DNA of 64,000 nt, taken from contig CAJQUW010001853.1 in NCBI GenBank assembly GCA_907163375.1, forward strand, positions 185,986 to 249,985, written 5' to 3'. The notes beneath the pieces are model-generated. The model saw only the letters and a list, made by a program, of their open reading frames with translations, searched no databases and was not told where the DNA came from. This document shows positions 20,501 to 34,100 of this stretch, piece by piece (position 1 is the first letter of the stretch; each line of letters begins with the position of its first letter). The DNA is from Prostheceraeus crozeri (Eukaryota; Platyhelminthes; Polycladida; Euryleptidae). Position numbers and translations under genes: made by a program.

Positions 20501-21289
20501 TATGTTCTGTTGCATTGGTCCGGTAAAAACTCAAATCTTTTGCGTGTCAATTTTCTTAGAGGTAATTATTCGTTAAATGGAAATATTATTCACACCGCTC
20601 GACTCCTCACGCTATAAAATTCACTGAATATGTTCGTTTAATGTGGTGTCAATGGTCTAGTTCGTCAGAATTCAGCCTTGATTTTGCATTAGGTTCAATG
20701 GAAAATTGATCTTCTTGCCCCACGGGACTAGTTCTAGCCGTGACCATCAGTGTTGAGAAAAGTCATTTCTAAACCTGAAAACGTAGACAAGGAAATCTAT
20801 CTCTATGGCTGAACCATTTATGTATTGTCTGAAAAGCAAATTTGCAGAGATTTCATTGTTGCAATTTGTGAAAAGTGTATTTGCAGGCTGTAAATTGTAC
20901 ATCGTAAATTGTTTTTCATAAAATTACCCTAATGTCGAAAAGAGCATTCTCATCAAATATTTCACCAGCTCTCAAGAGACACGTTTTAAAAAGAAAATTG
21001 AATTCAAGAAAGGAAAATCAGAGGTAACAGGGCACAAATCGGTGGCAATTAAAAGTTAACTAATTGCAACTATTTGGTCGCAAGTGATTGATTGCTACTA
21101 TCAAAAAACTGTGCAATCAGATGATAATGGCTATCAAAAAGTTATAATTAACCATCTGTCTGTTATGCTAGAATCATTGCAAGTAATTGACAGATTGATT
21201 TGCAATGAGAAAATTAATTGACCTTCGCCCCACTGCGGTGTTGACAAGTTAGCCAACCCCCTGCTTACTTATAAAACGAAAGGTCCAAA
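17545..21289. other. Intergenic sequence without recognisable genes
   Basis: I find no supportable coding region or RNA gene here. A diverged direct repeat (about 20880-20960, recurring near 22500-22590, sharing GGCTGTAAAT and AATGTCRAAAAGA) hints at an old dispersed repeat. Confidence 0.45.
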
Positions 21290-21501
21290 TTCAAAACAAA
21301 ATCCACAAAAGAAAGCTTTCGTCATGACGAGTCAGAATATTTGTTTTGATATTCACGGTCACTGTGGAGGTTAAAAGTCAACGGCCAAAGGTCAAAATGA
21401 TGACTTTTACAATGATCATTATGCCCTATCTCAGAAACCATTTGACCAAATTCACAATAAAATACATTAAATGAAAGCTCTCATGATTGCGAGTCAGAAT
21501 A
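21290..21501 (+). repeat. Two-copy imperfect direct repeat
   Basis: About 53 bp at 21290-21343, ending GAGTCAGAATAT, recurs at 21449-21501 with a period near 159 bp. The copies are diverged. Function is unknown. Confidence 0.6.
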
Positions 21502-22971
21502 TCATGACAAAAGATGAAAGAAGTAAAACGCTGAGATTAGAAATTCCAATAAATATCAGTATGTTTGTAATTTGTAATCCGGTTCAATTGTAAAAATTTC
21601 ATTATTTTAAATTTTGAATTCAAAACGTCGAAGTCTAAATAGAATCTACAAGGAAATTATCATTTTCTGCTCAAATTGACAGGAGAAAACTTTCTTCTAT
21701 AAATTCGAATAGTTTTAATGTTATGTAAGGACACCTGAAAACATTCATAGCAAAAATAGTGCAAAGTTCGACAAATCTGTGGTACATTCAAATTTTTGAA
21801 ATCTTATTGTGATGAAAGTATTAAGGTGATGTTATTCAAAATTGGTGGAAAATTGTGGAATACGCAGAAAATAAGCCAACCACAATTTGGAGTTCGTATC
21901 TTTCTTCGTTCAGCATCCAGATAAAATTTTCGGTAGGAGAAAATTCCCAGTGGGAAGAGGGTTAGTTGACTGCTTAATTTGCAATGCCGATCACCTTCAG
22001 TGATTTTTTTGAAGTGTTATCTAACATGATTTTATGCACAAGCTGATTATTTCAGTATTTAAAAGCACCATTTGGCGCAAATCCTACTTAACATCTCCAT
22101 CTTGCAACACACAACAGTTTCATAATATTTTTAAAATTCTACTTTCTGTTACATGTCACGCGTGATTATTCATTCACTTGCTTTATAATTAATTATCACT
22201 GTAAATATTCTTTATGAGGTTAAGTCTGTACTCAGATTTATCAATATTCGCATGCACTTAAGAACATGGCTAAAATAAAATATAGCTCCATGTAGGCCTA
22301 TTTCATGTAGTAAGTCCACTCACTGCCAAAGTTAATTCGTTAGAGTGAAACATCAAAGTCGAAAATACAAGATCATGAATTATTCTATTCAAATGGTGGC
22401 AATAAATAAGTGCTATTTCATGAGTTGATTGCTTTGCTCAAATCAATTGCAATTAATGTTTGATATCGCCTGGTACAAATGGAGTTTGTACCAATTTAGG
22501 AGACCGTTGCCTATTTGTAGGCTGTAAATCGTGCATTGCAAATTAAATTTCACAAAATAAGTCCCCGAATGTCAAAAAGAATATTTTGCGATCTTGCCAG
22601 TACTTTCTGTACATTTTGAAATGAACTCATGCGTTGCTTCTTACAAAATGATATACCATATGATATCAATAGAAAATTTCAAAAATTTCATCAATAAAAA
22701 ATCTTTTGGTTGATATCACATTACTATTTCTTAGATGAGCAAACAGTCAACGGTTACTATATGTTCTACTTATAAGTGTTCGAACCAACCTAGCCCCACT
22801 TGGCATTTGGCTCGGGTTTGCGAATTTATTTCGGGTTCGGGTTTATTGTAGAATTTTCGGGTTTGGAATCTATGATACTTAGGTCGTAGAAGAATGTGCT
22901 TATGCATTTTTGACTTCATTTGTATATGAAAATATTTCATAAATGAAATGTATGCAAATTTCATGCATGTA

Positions 22972-24001
22972 CAGCCTCGTAGCCAGACGCTGCTCTTAGG
23001 GGGGGCGACTTTCTGATGAATTTTCAAAACAAAAATGAACAATGTTCTGCTTTTACATGATAGTTTTAAAAAATAAAAGTTTCATCTGTTCCACTTCTCT
23101 AGGAACTTGGAAGTCCACTTTCATCGTTTCCTAGTTCTTGACCCCTTGTAGTAATTGACGAAGTTTTAGATTTTCTAATAACAAATTTGTCCATAACGTA
23201 TTTACCACTGTGCCTGCAATAAGAAGCAAAATCCTATTTAAATAAATAAACAAATAAGAGTTTATTTGAAAAACAAATCAAAACAAGAAATCTCCAATGG
23301 GAATCGGGGAGATTTAGCATTTATTTAACAAACATGAAGAGAGATAATAAAATATGAAAATAAAAAATAATTGCATTCCATATGAGTAAACGATTTTTAT
23401 GAGATGTATGTGGTATCAACTTATGATTATCAGGGTTATCTCTATGTGAAAATTACTCTATACAAAGAAAGTAAAACGAAAGCAGTTTTCGGAAATGTGA
23501 AGACGTCCATTTTCATTTCCCAAAATCTCCAAATGTGTTATTTCAACAGGAAGTTGCAACGATTCCCGCTGGATCGCTTCTTTATCATGATAAACAAAGG
23601 TGCTAAACATTTCATTCACCAAGAATAAAAACAAAAATACATATGCATACGGAGCTCTTCGCCCATTTTCCAGAAATGTCAACTAAGATACATTAATTTC
23701 CGACCCAGGAAGTTGGAGAGGATTAACTGATTTCATTTGTTTGTCAATGACATAATCACCTGCATCATACCTCCTGCCGCATCGTCTGCAGATGAAGGAT
23801 GAAAGCGGAAATTTTATTAACAGTCAAAATTGATAAAAACTTTTAGAGATTGAAATGTTAACTTAAAAATTATAGTTTCAGAAATACAGAAATTATAGTT
23901 TCCAGTCCATTTAACCGTATCTTCACCATTATTTTCTAGGGGGGGCGAAAAATTTTGCAGGTGGTGCACCGCCTCCATGCCCCCCCTTAGCTACGGGCCT
24001 G
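22972..24001. mobile_element. Non-autonomous hAT element, 1.03 kb
   Basis: The ends are CAGCCTCGTAGCC at the left and AGCTACGGGCCTG at the right, followed internally by G-runs. A perfect 8-bp target duplication, TGCATGTA, lies at 22964-22971 and 24002-24009. No transposase is present. Flanking CGGGTTCGGG-type sequence on either side suggests it landed in an older repeat. Confidence 0.85.
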
Positions 24002-24009
24002 TGCATGTA

Positions 24010-25161
24010 TACAAGTGTTTATTGCAGAATGCTTAATAAATGTCCCTAATCTCATGTCTATTACCAACTGCCGCAGCAATTTATGCGGGTTTTTTGCATC
24101 GGGGTGAAATTCTTCACTCTGGTTCGTGTTATAATTCATAGTCGGTGCACATCTCTAGTGGGTACTACCTGTACAGCATGAGCCAAATACAGGTCTAGTC
24201 TCTGCATAGGCTGCACTAATGTGTGATAGTTGTTCTCGATTACTTACAGTCAGCATGGTAAACTCATGTCAGTATTTGGAAACGAGCGGTGTTAAACTTG
24301 GCGATCGTGACTGTGTGCAATGATCGAATGTAGTCATTAAAAAGTAACTTTCTCGGCGGTTTTGCAACAATTGATTCGGGCAAAAATGATGCCCGCTTCA
24401 TTCGATTAGACATTGAAACATGAGCTGCCACAACACTTGCTGTCATGCGAAATAATCTGTCGAAGTAACCGCCGCTCAAACTGTCTTAGCAAATTGTCTT
24501 TTGTTCCCAAACAAGATGAAGTTTAGTTGACTGATTAATGAAAACTTTGACTTTCTTTTCATTTTGACAGAACGGTCAGTTATCTGCTTGACTCCCCATG
24601 TTCAATCTTAAACTGGAAGTGTATAATAAGCATATCAAAATAATTGTTCATGTCAAATCATCACAATAAGTCATCTTGATATCATTTAAATTGAAATGTA
24701 CTGTAATTAAAAAATAGCATTACTCCGGCAAGTTATAAAACAGAGGATTACAAAAGGATTGCATCACATTCTCAATGTTACCAATGCGGGGACCAATCAT
24801 TCTGACTTTGTGTAAGTAACCATATACGTAGACAGAATCCTGGCAATACCTTCTCATCTCCAAGGTTGCAATATGAAGCAAGCGATCGCATTATATCTCC
24901 GAAACTTGGTGGATAAACAACTTGTAAAAACATTCCACTCAGGCCTAATTCTGATAAGTTTGGAATTAATTATTGATGACTGCTTATAATCGCTCAGCAA
25001 CCAATACCTTATCGACCGTCAATAGCTTACTGTGTTTTGCGTCGAGTGACAACCTGTGAACAGATCTGAATCTTCATCCTTTTGCCGCGTTCCATCGCCT
25101 TCCTTTTCTCCACAAACTGTAGTCGCTCCACAGATATCTGTCTCCTTCTCTGAGCCTAAAC
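24010..25161. promoter_or_regulatory. Upstream region of receptor gene 2
   Basis: This is the 1.15 kb between the hAT element and the start codon of gene 2. It presumably holds the promoter and 5' UTR. I see no convincing TATA box or other defined site. Confidence 0.3.
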
Positions 25162-28100
25162 ATGGCTCTTGCGCTGGTCACCTTAACACTGTCTTTATGT
25201 TGGACACTATGTTCTTCATCTTCAGATTACACGACATATGACACTGCAGGCATTACTAACATGCAGACCGAAGGCGATTTGTACAAAGAACTTTTTGTGA
25301 CAAACCAGTACAAGAAAAATGTACGCCCTGCAGACCAGGATACTGGAGCGACGTGGGTCGCTTTAGATATCGCATTTTTCCAATTGATTGACTTGGTAAG
25401 TAGTCGGAATTATTTCCTTTGTTGTTTCTGAATTCACCTTTTAGTTAGTTTAGGAAAATGGAGCAGCAGAGAACATTGCTTAACGAGTCAATGCTTGCTG
25501 AATTGGGTCACTCCATTCAAATGTACATGTAGTATGTGGTTCTATATAAAGCATATTTTCCAGCAAGAAGAAACATAAGAGGCACAAGAGTAGGCTATGA
25601 ATGACAGATTAGACAAAGAACACAAGCAACAGCTACAGCAACCGGGAAAATACCAAACAATTTAACACAAAACTTGTTTCAGTGCACGGCGTGTTGTCAG
25701 TAGATAGGGTAGGACAAAAAAAATCAGATAAAATGTATACAGAAATATTAGATAACTTCTGATTGAAGCTGGGACATTCCCATAACGACGTCTAAATGTT
25801 TCATAATTTTAATAAACTTATAGTTAATAAGACTTAAGGTTTGCCCTTAAGAGGACAGGTGGTGCGTTCCCACCGGCAGACATTAAACGTTCAAGGCACG
25901 TCAAACTTTTGACTATCCTAGGACTACATTTTAGAACCAAACTTGACGAGATCGGTGTGGAGGACGTTCCCACTAGTCCATTTTTCAATCAGCGCTTCTA
26001 AAGCGGGGCTGGACCTTACCCCTAATGGTCCTTTGACTTGTGATCCTCGACAAATTCATGAATGCATGAAGGTCTTTAAGCACAAAGACTGATTGCGTGC
26101 CGGGCGGACCTTCCCGGGGGTCCATAAGATAGCGCTATACGGGCTGGACTTCACCCTTAAGTGTACGAGATCGTACAAGGCCGCTTAACAAGTGATCTCC
26201 TTGGTCAAAGTTTCAGGCTCGATTGATTAGGAATTTATATATAAATAGACACTTAGTAATCACCATGTCAACCCCATGGAGACCAGTAACTGACACAGTC
26301 CATTCATCACACTAGGGCAGTTAGCGATAAAAAAATAATAACGTTAAAACAAATAAAACAATAGCCAGTCGTCAGCAGGTACCCGCCTGGTCGCGTTTCG
26401 GCCCCTCTACCTGAACGCTCAAGCCCAGGCGGGCGGGGCCCCCCCATAAACTTATATGCGGCTGTCATTCTAAAATCAATACAGTAATGATATGTGTAAT
26501 AATAAGTAATACTGATAGTAATAGTAAAAACAAAAACAAAACAACCGCAAAAGACGGATACAACCAAAACAAACTAAAATATATGTGTGAAATACTGAAA
26601 TGGTATAACCAATAAAAAAAATGCTAGGAAAACAAACAAACAGTGTTAATTTTATTGTTTAAAATGCGCACTGCGATGTCAGCTGCCTGGCTGAGAAATA
26701 TCCAAACTTGATTAGAAAATTGTTATGACCGGTTAGGATTTTCTCAGTACATGCCTTCATTTTAGACTTACAATATCCTCTGCTGCTCATCACAAAAAGT
26801 GTCATATTAATTCGTTTAATTAGATCTTCAAGATGCGAGCAGATGCGACAATAACGTAAAACCTGGCCGGCAAATACAATAATTCCCATGTTGTAAGGTA
26901 CTGCACTGTCTGGAAATGTCAACAGAACAACAGGGAAATCAAAATCTTCCACTTTATGATATATTGAGGTTCGAAGACCGTCACTACTAGATTGGAGTCT
27001 CACATCGAGGTAAACAACGGCTTTGTCATTGACTACGTTTCTATCTGCAAGAAGCTCCACTGGGTAAATTTTTGGAATTAAGGTATTGAAATGCTTGTAA
27101 TTTATTACGCATATATCGTCTATACATCTCGAAGTGTTTGACAATAATTTAGCTAGTCCAAACTTTTTATTTTTAACCAATTGTTTCATAAAAGCAAATT
27201 CGCAATTTAACAGAAACAAGTCGGCAAGTAAAGGACTGCAATTCCCTCCCATTGGTACTCCTCGAATTTGTCTGAACACATAACCGGAAAAAGAAATGTA
27301 GACTTCAGACACTATAAAATCAATAGCCTTCTTAAAAGAGTCCACGTCATAACAAGAATACCCCTTATATTTGATTTTGGAGAAAAACGACTTCTCATAT
27401 CCTACACACAAGTATCTACGATTAGTGGAATTGAATGTAAGATCAAGGATGGAAAAATATTATTCTTGATAGCACCTTGATCTAAGTTTGTATAAAGAGT
27501 AGAGAAGTCAAAAACTTGCATAGAGTGGACGTTCACGTTAGAAATATTCCTCAAAAAATCTTGAGTCGAGGCTACACTCCAAAAATAAGAATAACCAGTA
27601 TTACTCCTGATTGACTCACAGTATCTATAGAAATTTTCTCTCATCACTTTCAGACCTTTGTTGATATTCACCGATAACTTTTTAGTTGTTCAATTTCTGG
27701 CTCCGGCAATGAATCTAAACTTATAAGGATTTTTATGCAATTTTGGAATCCAGAAAAGTTTTGGTAGTTTAAGGTCCTTGTCACTAACATTAATATTAAA
27801 GTTTGATTTCATATCTTTAACGTGTCTAGTAAGGACTTCCTTTTCAGAAATAAGCTCAGGTTGATAAGTTGCATTGCCTACTGCAGTGGAAGAATCTATG
27901 TCAAAACCAAGCTCGTCCATCAGGATTTTGAGATAGAACTTTTTACATATGAAACTAAAGTTGTTGGATGCTTTATCGACAGGAACGACTATCAAGTTTT
28001 TATGGGGATCTTGCAACTCCTTATCAACACAAACGCTGATGCCATTATCTTTCCTACCCAACTTCTTACAACGAAAGATGCGGTGCTTTACTAACATCAT

Positions 28101-31100
28101 AACCCTGTTTTCCAAATAGAGAAGTCATCAACTTTTAAGTGAAGGCGACTGGACACACGAGATATATGATTATCTATGGAATCGCTGATCTCTTTTTGAA
28201 TGGATTTCCATGATATTGACCTAGACAATCTGTGTTTAGTGCCATACGCAAATATAGCTCTGAGACCTGGATCATTTATTATATCTAAATTACCGGTAAA
28301 AACATGCCCATAAGGCTCATAAACAAAGCTGGTCATCGAGTCACAGCTGCAATCGCTCTGTAAAATGCCAACAACTTCCTGAATTGTCAGGCTATTAAGA
28401 AACTTATTATAATTGAAGAATTTCAAACAAATAGGGTTATTAAGCTTATGGTACACTTTGGGAGGATATAGATGTTTCGTTTTTTCTGGAACTAAAGCAC
28501 AGACACTTTTGTCATTAAATACAGAAGGTAAATGAAGTTTGTCAACTAAATGAGACTTGAAAGGAATCACTATATGCGTTTTGTCTTCGGTAGAGATATC
28601 CTTCTTGTTTCTATATAATTTACTATGAACATATGTTGTCAAAACGAAAATTAGGTCATTCGACTGATCAAGAAGCCTAGAATACATAATTTTAAGCATG
28701 CTATCACTAATCGATTTCAAGCAATTATAGAAATTTCTTATTTTATTGCTCTTCATCAACTCTTGAAGTTCCTTGAAAATATCCTCACAACTATTAGATG
28801 GAAGATATTTCTTTCTACCGGACTTCCTAAGGCCATGGCTTCTCTTACGTCTGCTAATAGGAGAACTAAAAAATGAAAATGAATTTGCAGTATTCTGAGA
28901 GGCGCAACCTCCGCCTAACACTCTGTCATTCAAACCTAAAGGATGCAAGGTGTTCAGCGTTCTTATATGAAAATCTTCCTTACTGTTAAGCTCGAAGGCA
29001 ATTTCTGTATCAGATTTATTACGAACATCGACAAAGTCAATAACTTGTATACTTACATCATCCCAACTGTGATTAGAACTATTAAAATGATTACTCAAAT
29101 ACGTATTGAGATGATTCTTTTGAACAGACTGCCGATGCCCATTAAGTCTACAATGTAATGGCTGTTTTGTCTGTCCAACATACTGGACCCCACATGATTG
29201 ACATGTGATCAAATATATTACATGTCTACTCTTACACGAGAAACTACTAGGATAATTTAAAACGAACCGTCTGCCGGTACTAAAACTCTTAAAAGCAGTA
29301 TTAGTGTCAAGAGATTTACAACATAGGCATCTTTTGCTGCCACAGACATCAACACTACTGACGCAGGTGGAGGGCGCTATCCACTCCTTCGCATTAACGT
29401 CATACACTTTAGCTTGCATTATATCCATATTTCAAATGCCAGGACCCCATACTAAACAAGGAATCCTTTCAGAGGTTGGACTTTAGATCCTTGCTATCTA
29501 ATTGGTACTTAGACCTAACACAACTACCGATGTCATTAATAAACCGCTGACCTTCGGTATGATGATCGATGACCTTCGGTATAAGTTTTTGTGACATAAT
29601 TTTCCTATTTCGATGATAACTTCATTTGAGTTCAGTTTCATTCCAATTGTTGGCATGACCGTTTTCTGCAAGTTGCATGATTCATCACAAACAAATTAGA
29701 ATCATGCCAGTCAATTAATTGTATTTTTGCCAACCCCTGCACTTGAGGTATGATCGATGGCTAGATCACGTCATCACGGCACCTTCTTTTCACGGTTTTC
29801 ACATCAGGTCATCACGACAGATGGCAACCTACTATACTTAATTGGCTGCACACGACATAGTCTCGCTCAGCAAAAGTGGCTATCATCAGAAACTTCGAAC
29901 TTCGAGCACTTTTTGTACATTGGGTTTGAAAGTTCGCTTGACCAGAGTTTTCGCTCATGGATAATTGCCTAATCTGTTTGGTTTGAGCCAATCGAGTAAT
30001 CGAAGATTCACTGTACATCAGTAAATGATTTGCAGCTGATATCGGTAGCTTTTATCTTATTTTGTCTCCATAAGTAATTGAAGTTTTAAGATAGCAGCAA
30101 ATTGCCCAACATCTTCAATGAAGCATAAAACTTAAAAGAATGGAATGATAAAATACTAAAGTTGTATCCCATTATTTAAAATGTATGCATATTAAATGCA
30201 TTTTGTTGACTTTAGTTGCTATTTGAGAGCTACCAACTTCAAGAAAAGGCACTATCCAGAAATTTACTCATGATCTAGCAATCTCTCGGATATGTCAACA
30301 CCCGTTTTTGTTTTGACTCTTTGAAGCAAATTTCACATTTTGCTACTTAAGAGCAGAATAAATGAAAAAATAGTAAAGTTGTTTTCCGTCTTCTTGAAAG
30401 TATTGAACAGACAGCAACATTTCTTGCAAATGCATGTTGGTTTGCTTGAAGTTCTTATGTTGAACATGTGTTTATGATAATATTGAGAAGTCAGATAGTA
30501 TTTTATCACATTAGCTGAAATGGTCTCTTTGGAAAAAAATGGAGATTTGTATTTGTTCCATCCTTGATCTCACGCGGACTAAATAGATAAGGAATAAACT
30601 AAATTTCATTTCATGTCTTGGACAGGATGTAGCAGTTTCTACTCAAAAAGTTTATGGGTTATATTCTCTATCTATTTTTGCTCGTAATTGGTGAGAAGAA
30701 ATTAAAATAATTACGCTTTAATTTGCATTTTCATTTATTGTGGCGCAAGCATGAACATAAATGTCTATGACATTGATTTTGCTTATTGAAATTCAGCCCC
30801 AATAACTGATCTTCGAGCTGCATTACTAGACTTGGGAAAGTAGAAAATATTTTGAAGTTACCGCTTGATTTAATAAATATAATTGATTGTAAATATAATT
30901 TGAATAAATCGATACACTATGGTAAAACATCGCTCTTACCATTTCAGAATGAAAAGGAACAAACGATCATGGTAAACATGTGGAAGCGTATGGTAAGTAG
31001 TCATGAAATGACACTAGATCCTGGTTTTGATTATTTCACTTGAATTGCTTTCTTGCAGTACTGGAGAGATTACAGATTGAGATGGGACAACAGCAACGAT

Positions 31101-34100
31101 ACGCGCTACGCAAATGTTAAATTTATTATGACAAGAAGCTCTCAAGTTTGGATGCCAGATATTGTCTTGTATTCAGAGTAAGTTAATTTATATTACATTC
31201 ACCGAAAATTCAACTACTTTTATCCTAAGTACATAAAGAGCAATCAATGATATGAAATGCACTCCTATCTAAAATCAGAATGTTCATTCATTGATAAGCT
31301 TGTCAAATTTAGATACCTTGAGGCATATATCAACTCAATTTTTTTAATTCAGATTACAGATGCTGAAATCGTTTCCTTGCTAAACTCAGTTGTCCATTTT
31401 ACAGTTGGATGCTTTCTAAGTAAGATATTCCTGAATACAATTCCTGTCAGATTCAAACGGCAATAAAGATTTAGTAGCATAAGCGTATAGTAATATATAT
31501 TTGGATCAAAATCATCGAAAATTATGACATTCATTTAAAGAATTGACAAATAAAATCAGATAATCACAAAGTCAATGCATGAAAATTGCCTAAAATTTGT
31601 AACCTGAGAATCTATATGACGCACAGATGGTATAAACGACTCCTGCAGTCTGGATGTAGCTGAGAAAGGATGTCTCAGGCGTCCACTGGGAAGACGCTCA
31701 GGAATCAGCGAGTGCAAAACATGATCTACACAGTAAAGAGCCTTTTTGAACAACTGATATTCTTTGATTGAGCATCATAAAAACTAGGCAGACAATTTTC
31801 TTTAAAATGTTTGTCACAGATAATAATGTGACCATGACGCGTGAGCACATCTATTTTCTTCATATCTTTACAAAGAAGGCTGCCGCAATATATTGGACAA
31901 CCGTAGATGAGACTTGATTGAAAGTACAACTAACTGATAAATCGTAATCAGTTCGCTTTTTGGTTTCACGAAGCAACAATCAACATTTAGTGAAAATTCA
32001 CCAGATGAATCTACCATAGAGGTGTAGATGCATGTGCAGAGCCTATTTTAGTTTCACAGAAATCATCGGTGTTAAGGCGATAGATCAGAAAATCAATATA
32101 ATATACATGTATTAATAAGAAATCACATAACCTCAATTGACAAAATCTACTGACTACATGAATCGATGCATTATAATTTCAACAAAGCAGCAAAATTTAG
32201 TTAAGATTATTGACTCCTTTGCAATGTTGGTGTTTCTTGAAACTTTCCAACATCATTTGAAAAACTTTATCGTTGTGAAATGTATAGGGCAGCATAAAGA
32301 ACATTATCCAATTGCATCCTTTCCACTCATATTTTACGTCATAAAACATTTTTCCATATTTAATTGAGTGATATCACATCAAATTTAATCAAGGTTTTAT
32401 TTTTTATTGGCAACATCAATTATTATTGATAAAAATGTTCAAATGAAGATCTTAATAAATATCATTTTTTGAGACCATAGTGCATTTATGTCCTAGAACA
32501 TTTGATCTAAAAACCTCTTAACAACATTTGACAGCTGTCTGAAAATCGAGAATCTGACAATCATTTTGACAGATTCTTGATACTCGTCTAGAAATAGCAT
32601 TTTAGAGCATTTAAGTGCTCTTGCTATGATAGTTATGTAAACGTAAGTGTGACCTAAGTTTCTTATTTGCTAATGAACTCATTTACAAGGAATGCAGGCC
32701 ATAACAGAATGTTTTGTGCATGTATGGAGCGTTTAAGGAATAATCCTATGTCAATGACAGTTTTTCTTTTGTATTTGTACTTTTTTTTTGCAAAAAAGAA
32801 ATCAGAATCAATAAGAGAGATAGGGGCAAAGATAATAGCTATCCAAGACATGCTGATATAACTGACTGAGATTACATGGCTTTGAAAATGTCTGGTTCCG
32901 TTCTCAATTTGCATGTGCAACACTGCATGTTTGAAAATTGAAGTCTGAAAAAATTATATCAACCGGTGAATAAAAAAATTAGTCTTCTTAATAATTAGGA
33001 AGATCATAAATGCTTCCGGATTTTACGAGCAGTGTGTCGCTTCATTTCTTTATGAATTTCACATATTGTTCAATTATTATGTAATTAATTTTTTCATTCG
33101 CTCAACAGCATTCGAATGATGTTTCGAAATGAAGATCGATATTACGTCAAAATCAGTCGAGATGGAAACATTTTCATCAGTATTCCTACGGTCTATCGAT
33201 CACCCTGTCGATTGAACATGAAGAATTTCCCATTTGATGAACACAATTGTCAGTTTACCTTTGGTTCCTGGGCCTACGATGCCGGCAAAATGAATCTGAC
33301 CAACATCAGTTCAAGCGCTGATTTATCTTTCTACGATTCCAACAACGAATTTTGGCTGGTCTCGGTCCCATTGAAGCGAAACGTTATTTTGTACACTTGC
33401 TGTGTTAATCCATTCGTGGATGTCACTTATTCTATCATCTTCCGTCGGAAACCTCTGTTCTACCAATTCAACTTGGTTCTCCCTTGCCTCTCCTTGATTA
33501 TTGTCATTCTGATCAGTTTCCGTCTACCGCCAGAGTCAGGAGAGAGAATCTCACTAGGTGTCACAGTATTGCTCGCTCTTTCCGTGTTTTTACAATTGGT
33601 GGGAGAGCATACTCCGACACAATCAGAGACAATACCTTTAATCTGTAAGTATTCGATGATTGCATGATTCCTCACTTTGTAAATTTCTTATGTTATAGGC
33701 GAAGTAAGTGCACACTGAAACGGAACTATTGGAATACGTTAGAGCGGCGTGAAACACAAAAATATTATTCACAGAATGAGACAGTCTGGGCAACTCCACA
33801 GAAGCCACAACTGCCAAAACCGCAGCGAATTTAAATACTTGCATCATGAATTATCAATTCCTTCTTTCCAAAATTACTTGAAAAACAAATACAGCGGAGA
33901 GAAACTAATGATACTAGAATTTACTAAATCCTCCAATTGCAGCAATTGTACCTCTTGTGGAATTGGGTCAAATCTATGTATTGCTTGATTCTCTATAGTG
34001 TTGTATGACCGCGGCCATGAACGCGATCATTTTCAAAATTTATGACCGTGAACGCAAATCTTCTGCGGTCATTTTAGCGGTCATGTGAAAAAAATGATCA

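Noticed and set aside
26369-26440. CTGACGA and GAAAC boxes near the 3' side of the permuted Penelope-like element, considered as a hammerhead
   Set aside because: The boxes are in the wrong order for a type I fold and the pairing is not convincing; only a CAGGTA/TACCTG hairpin is clear.
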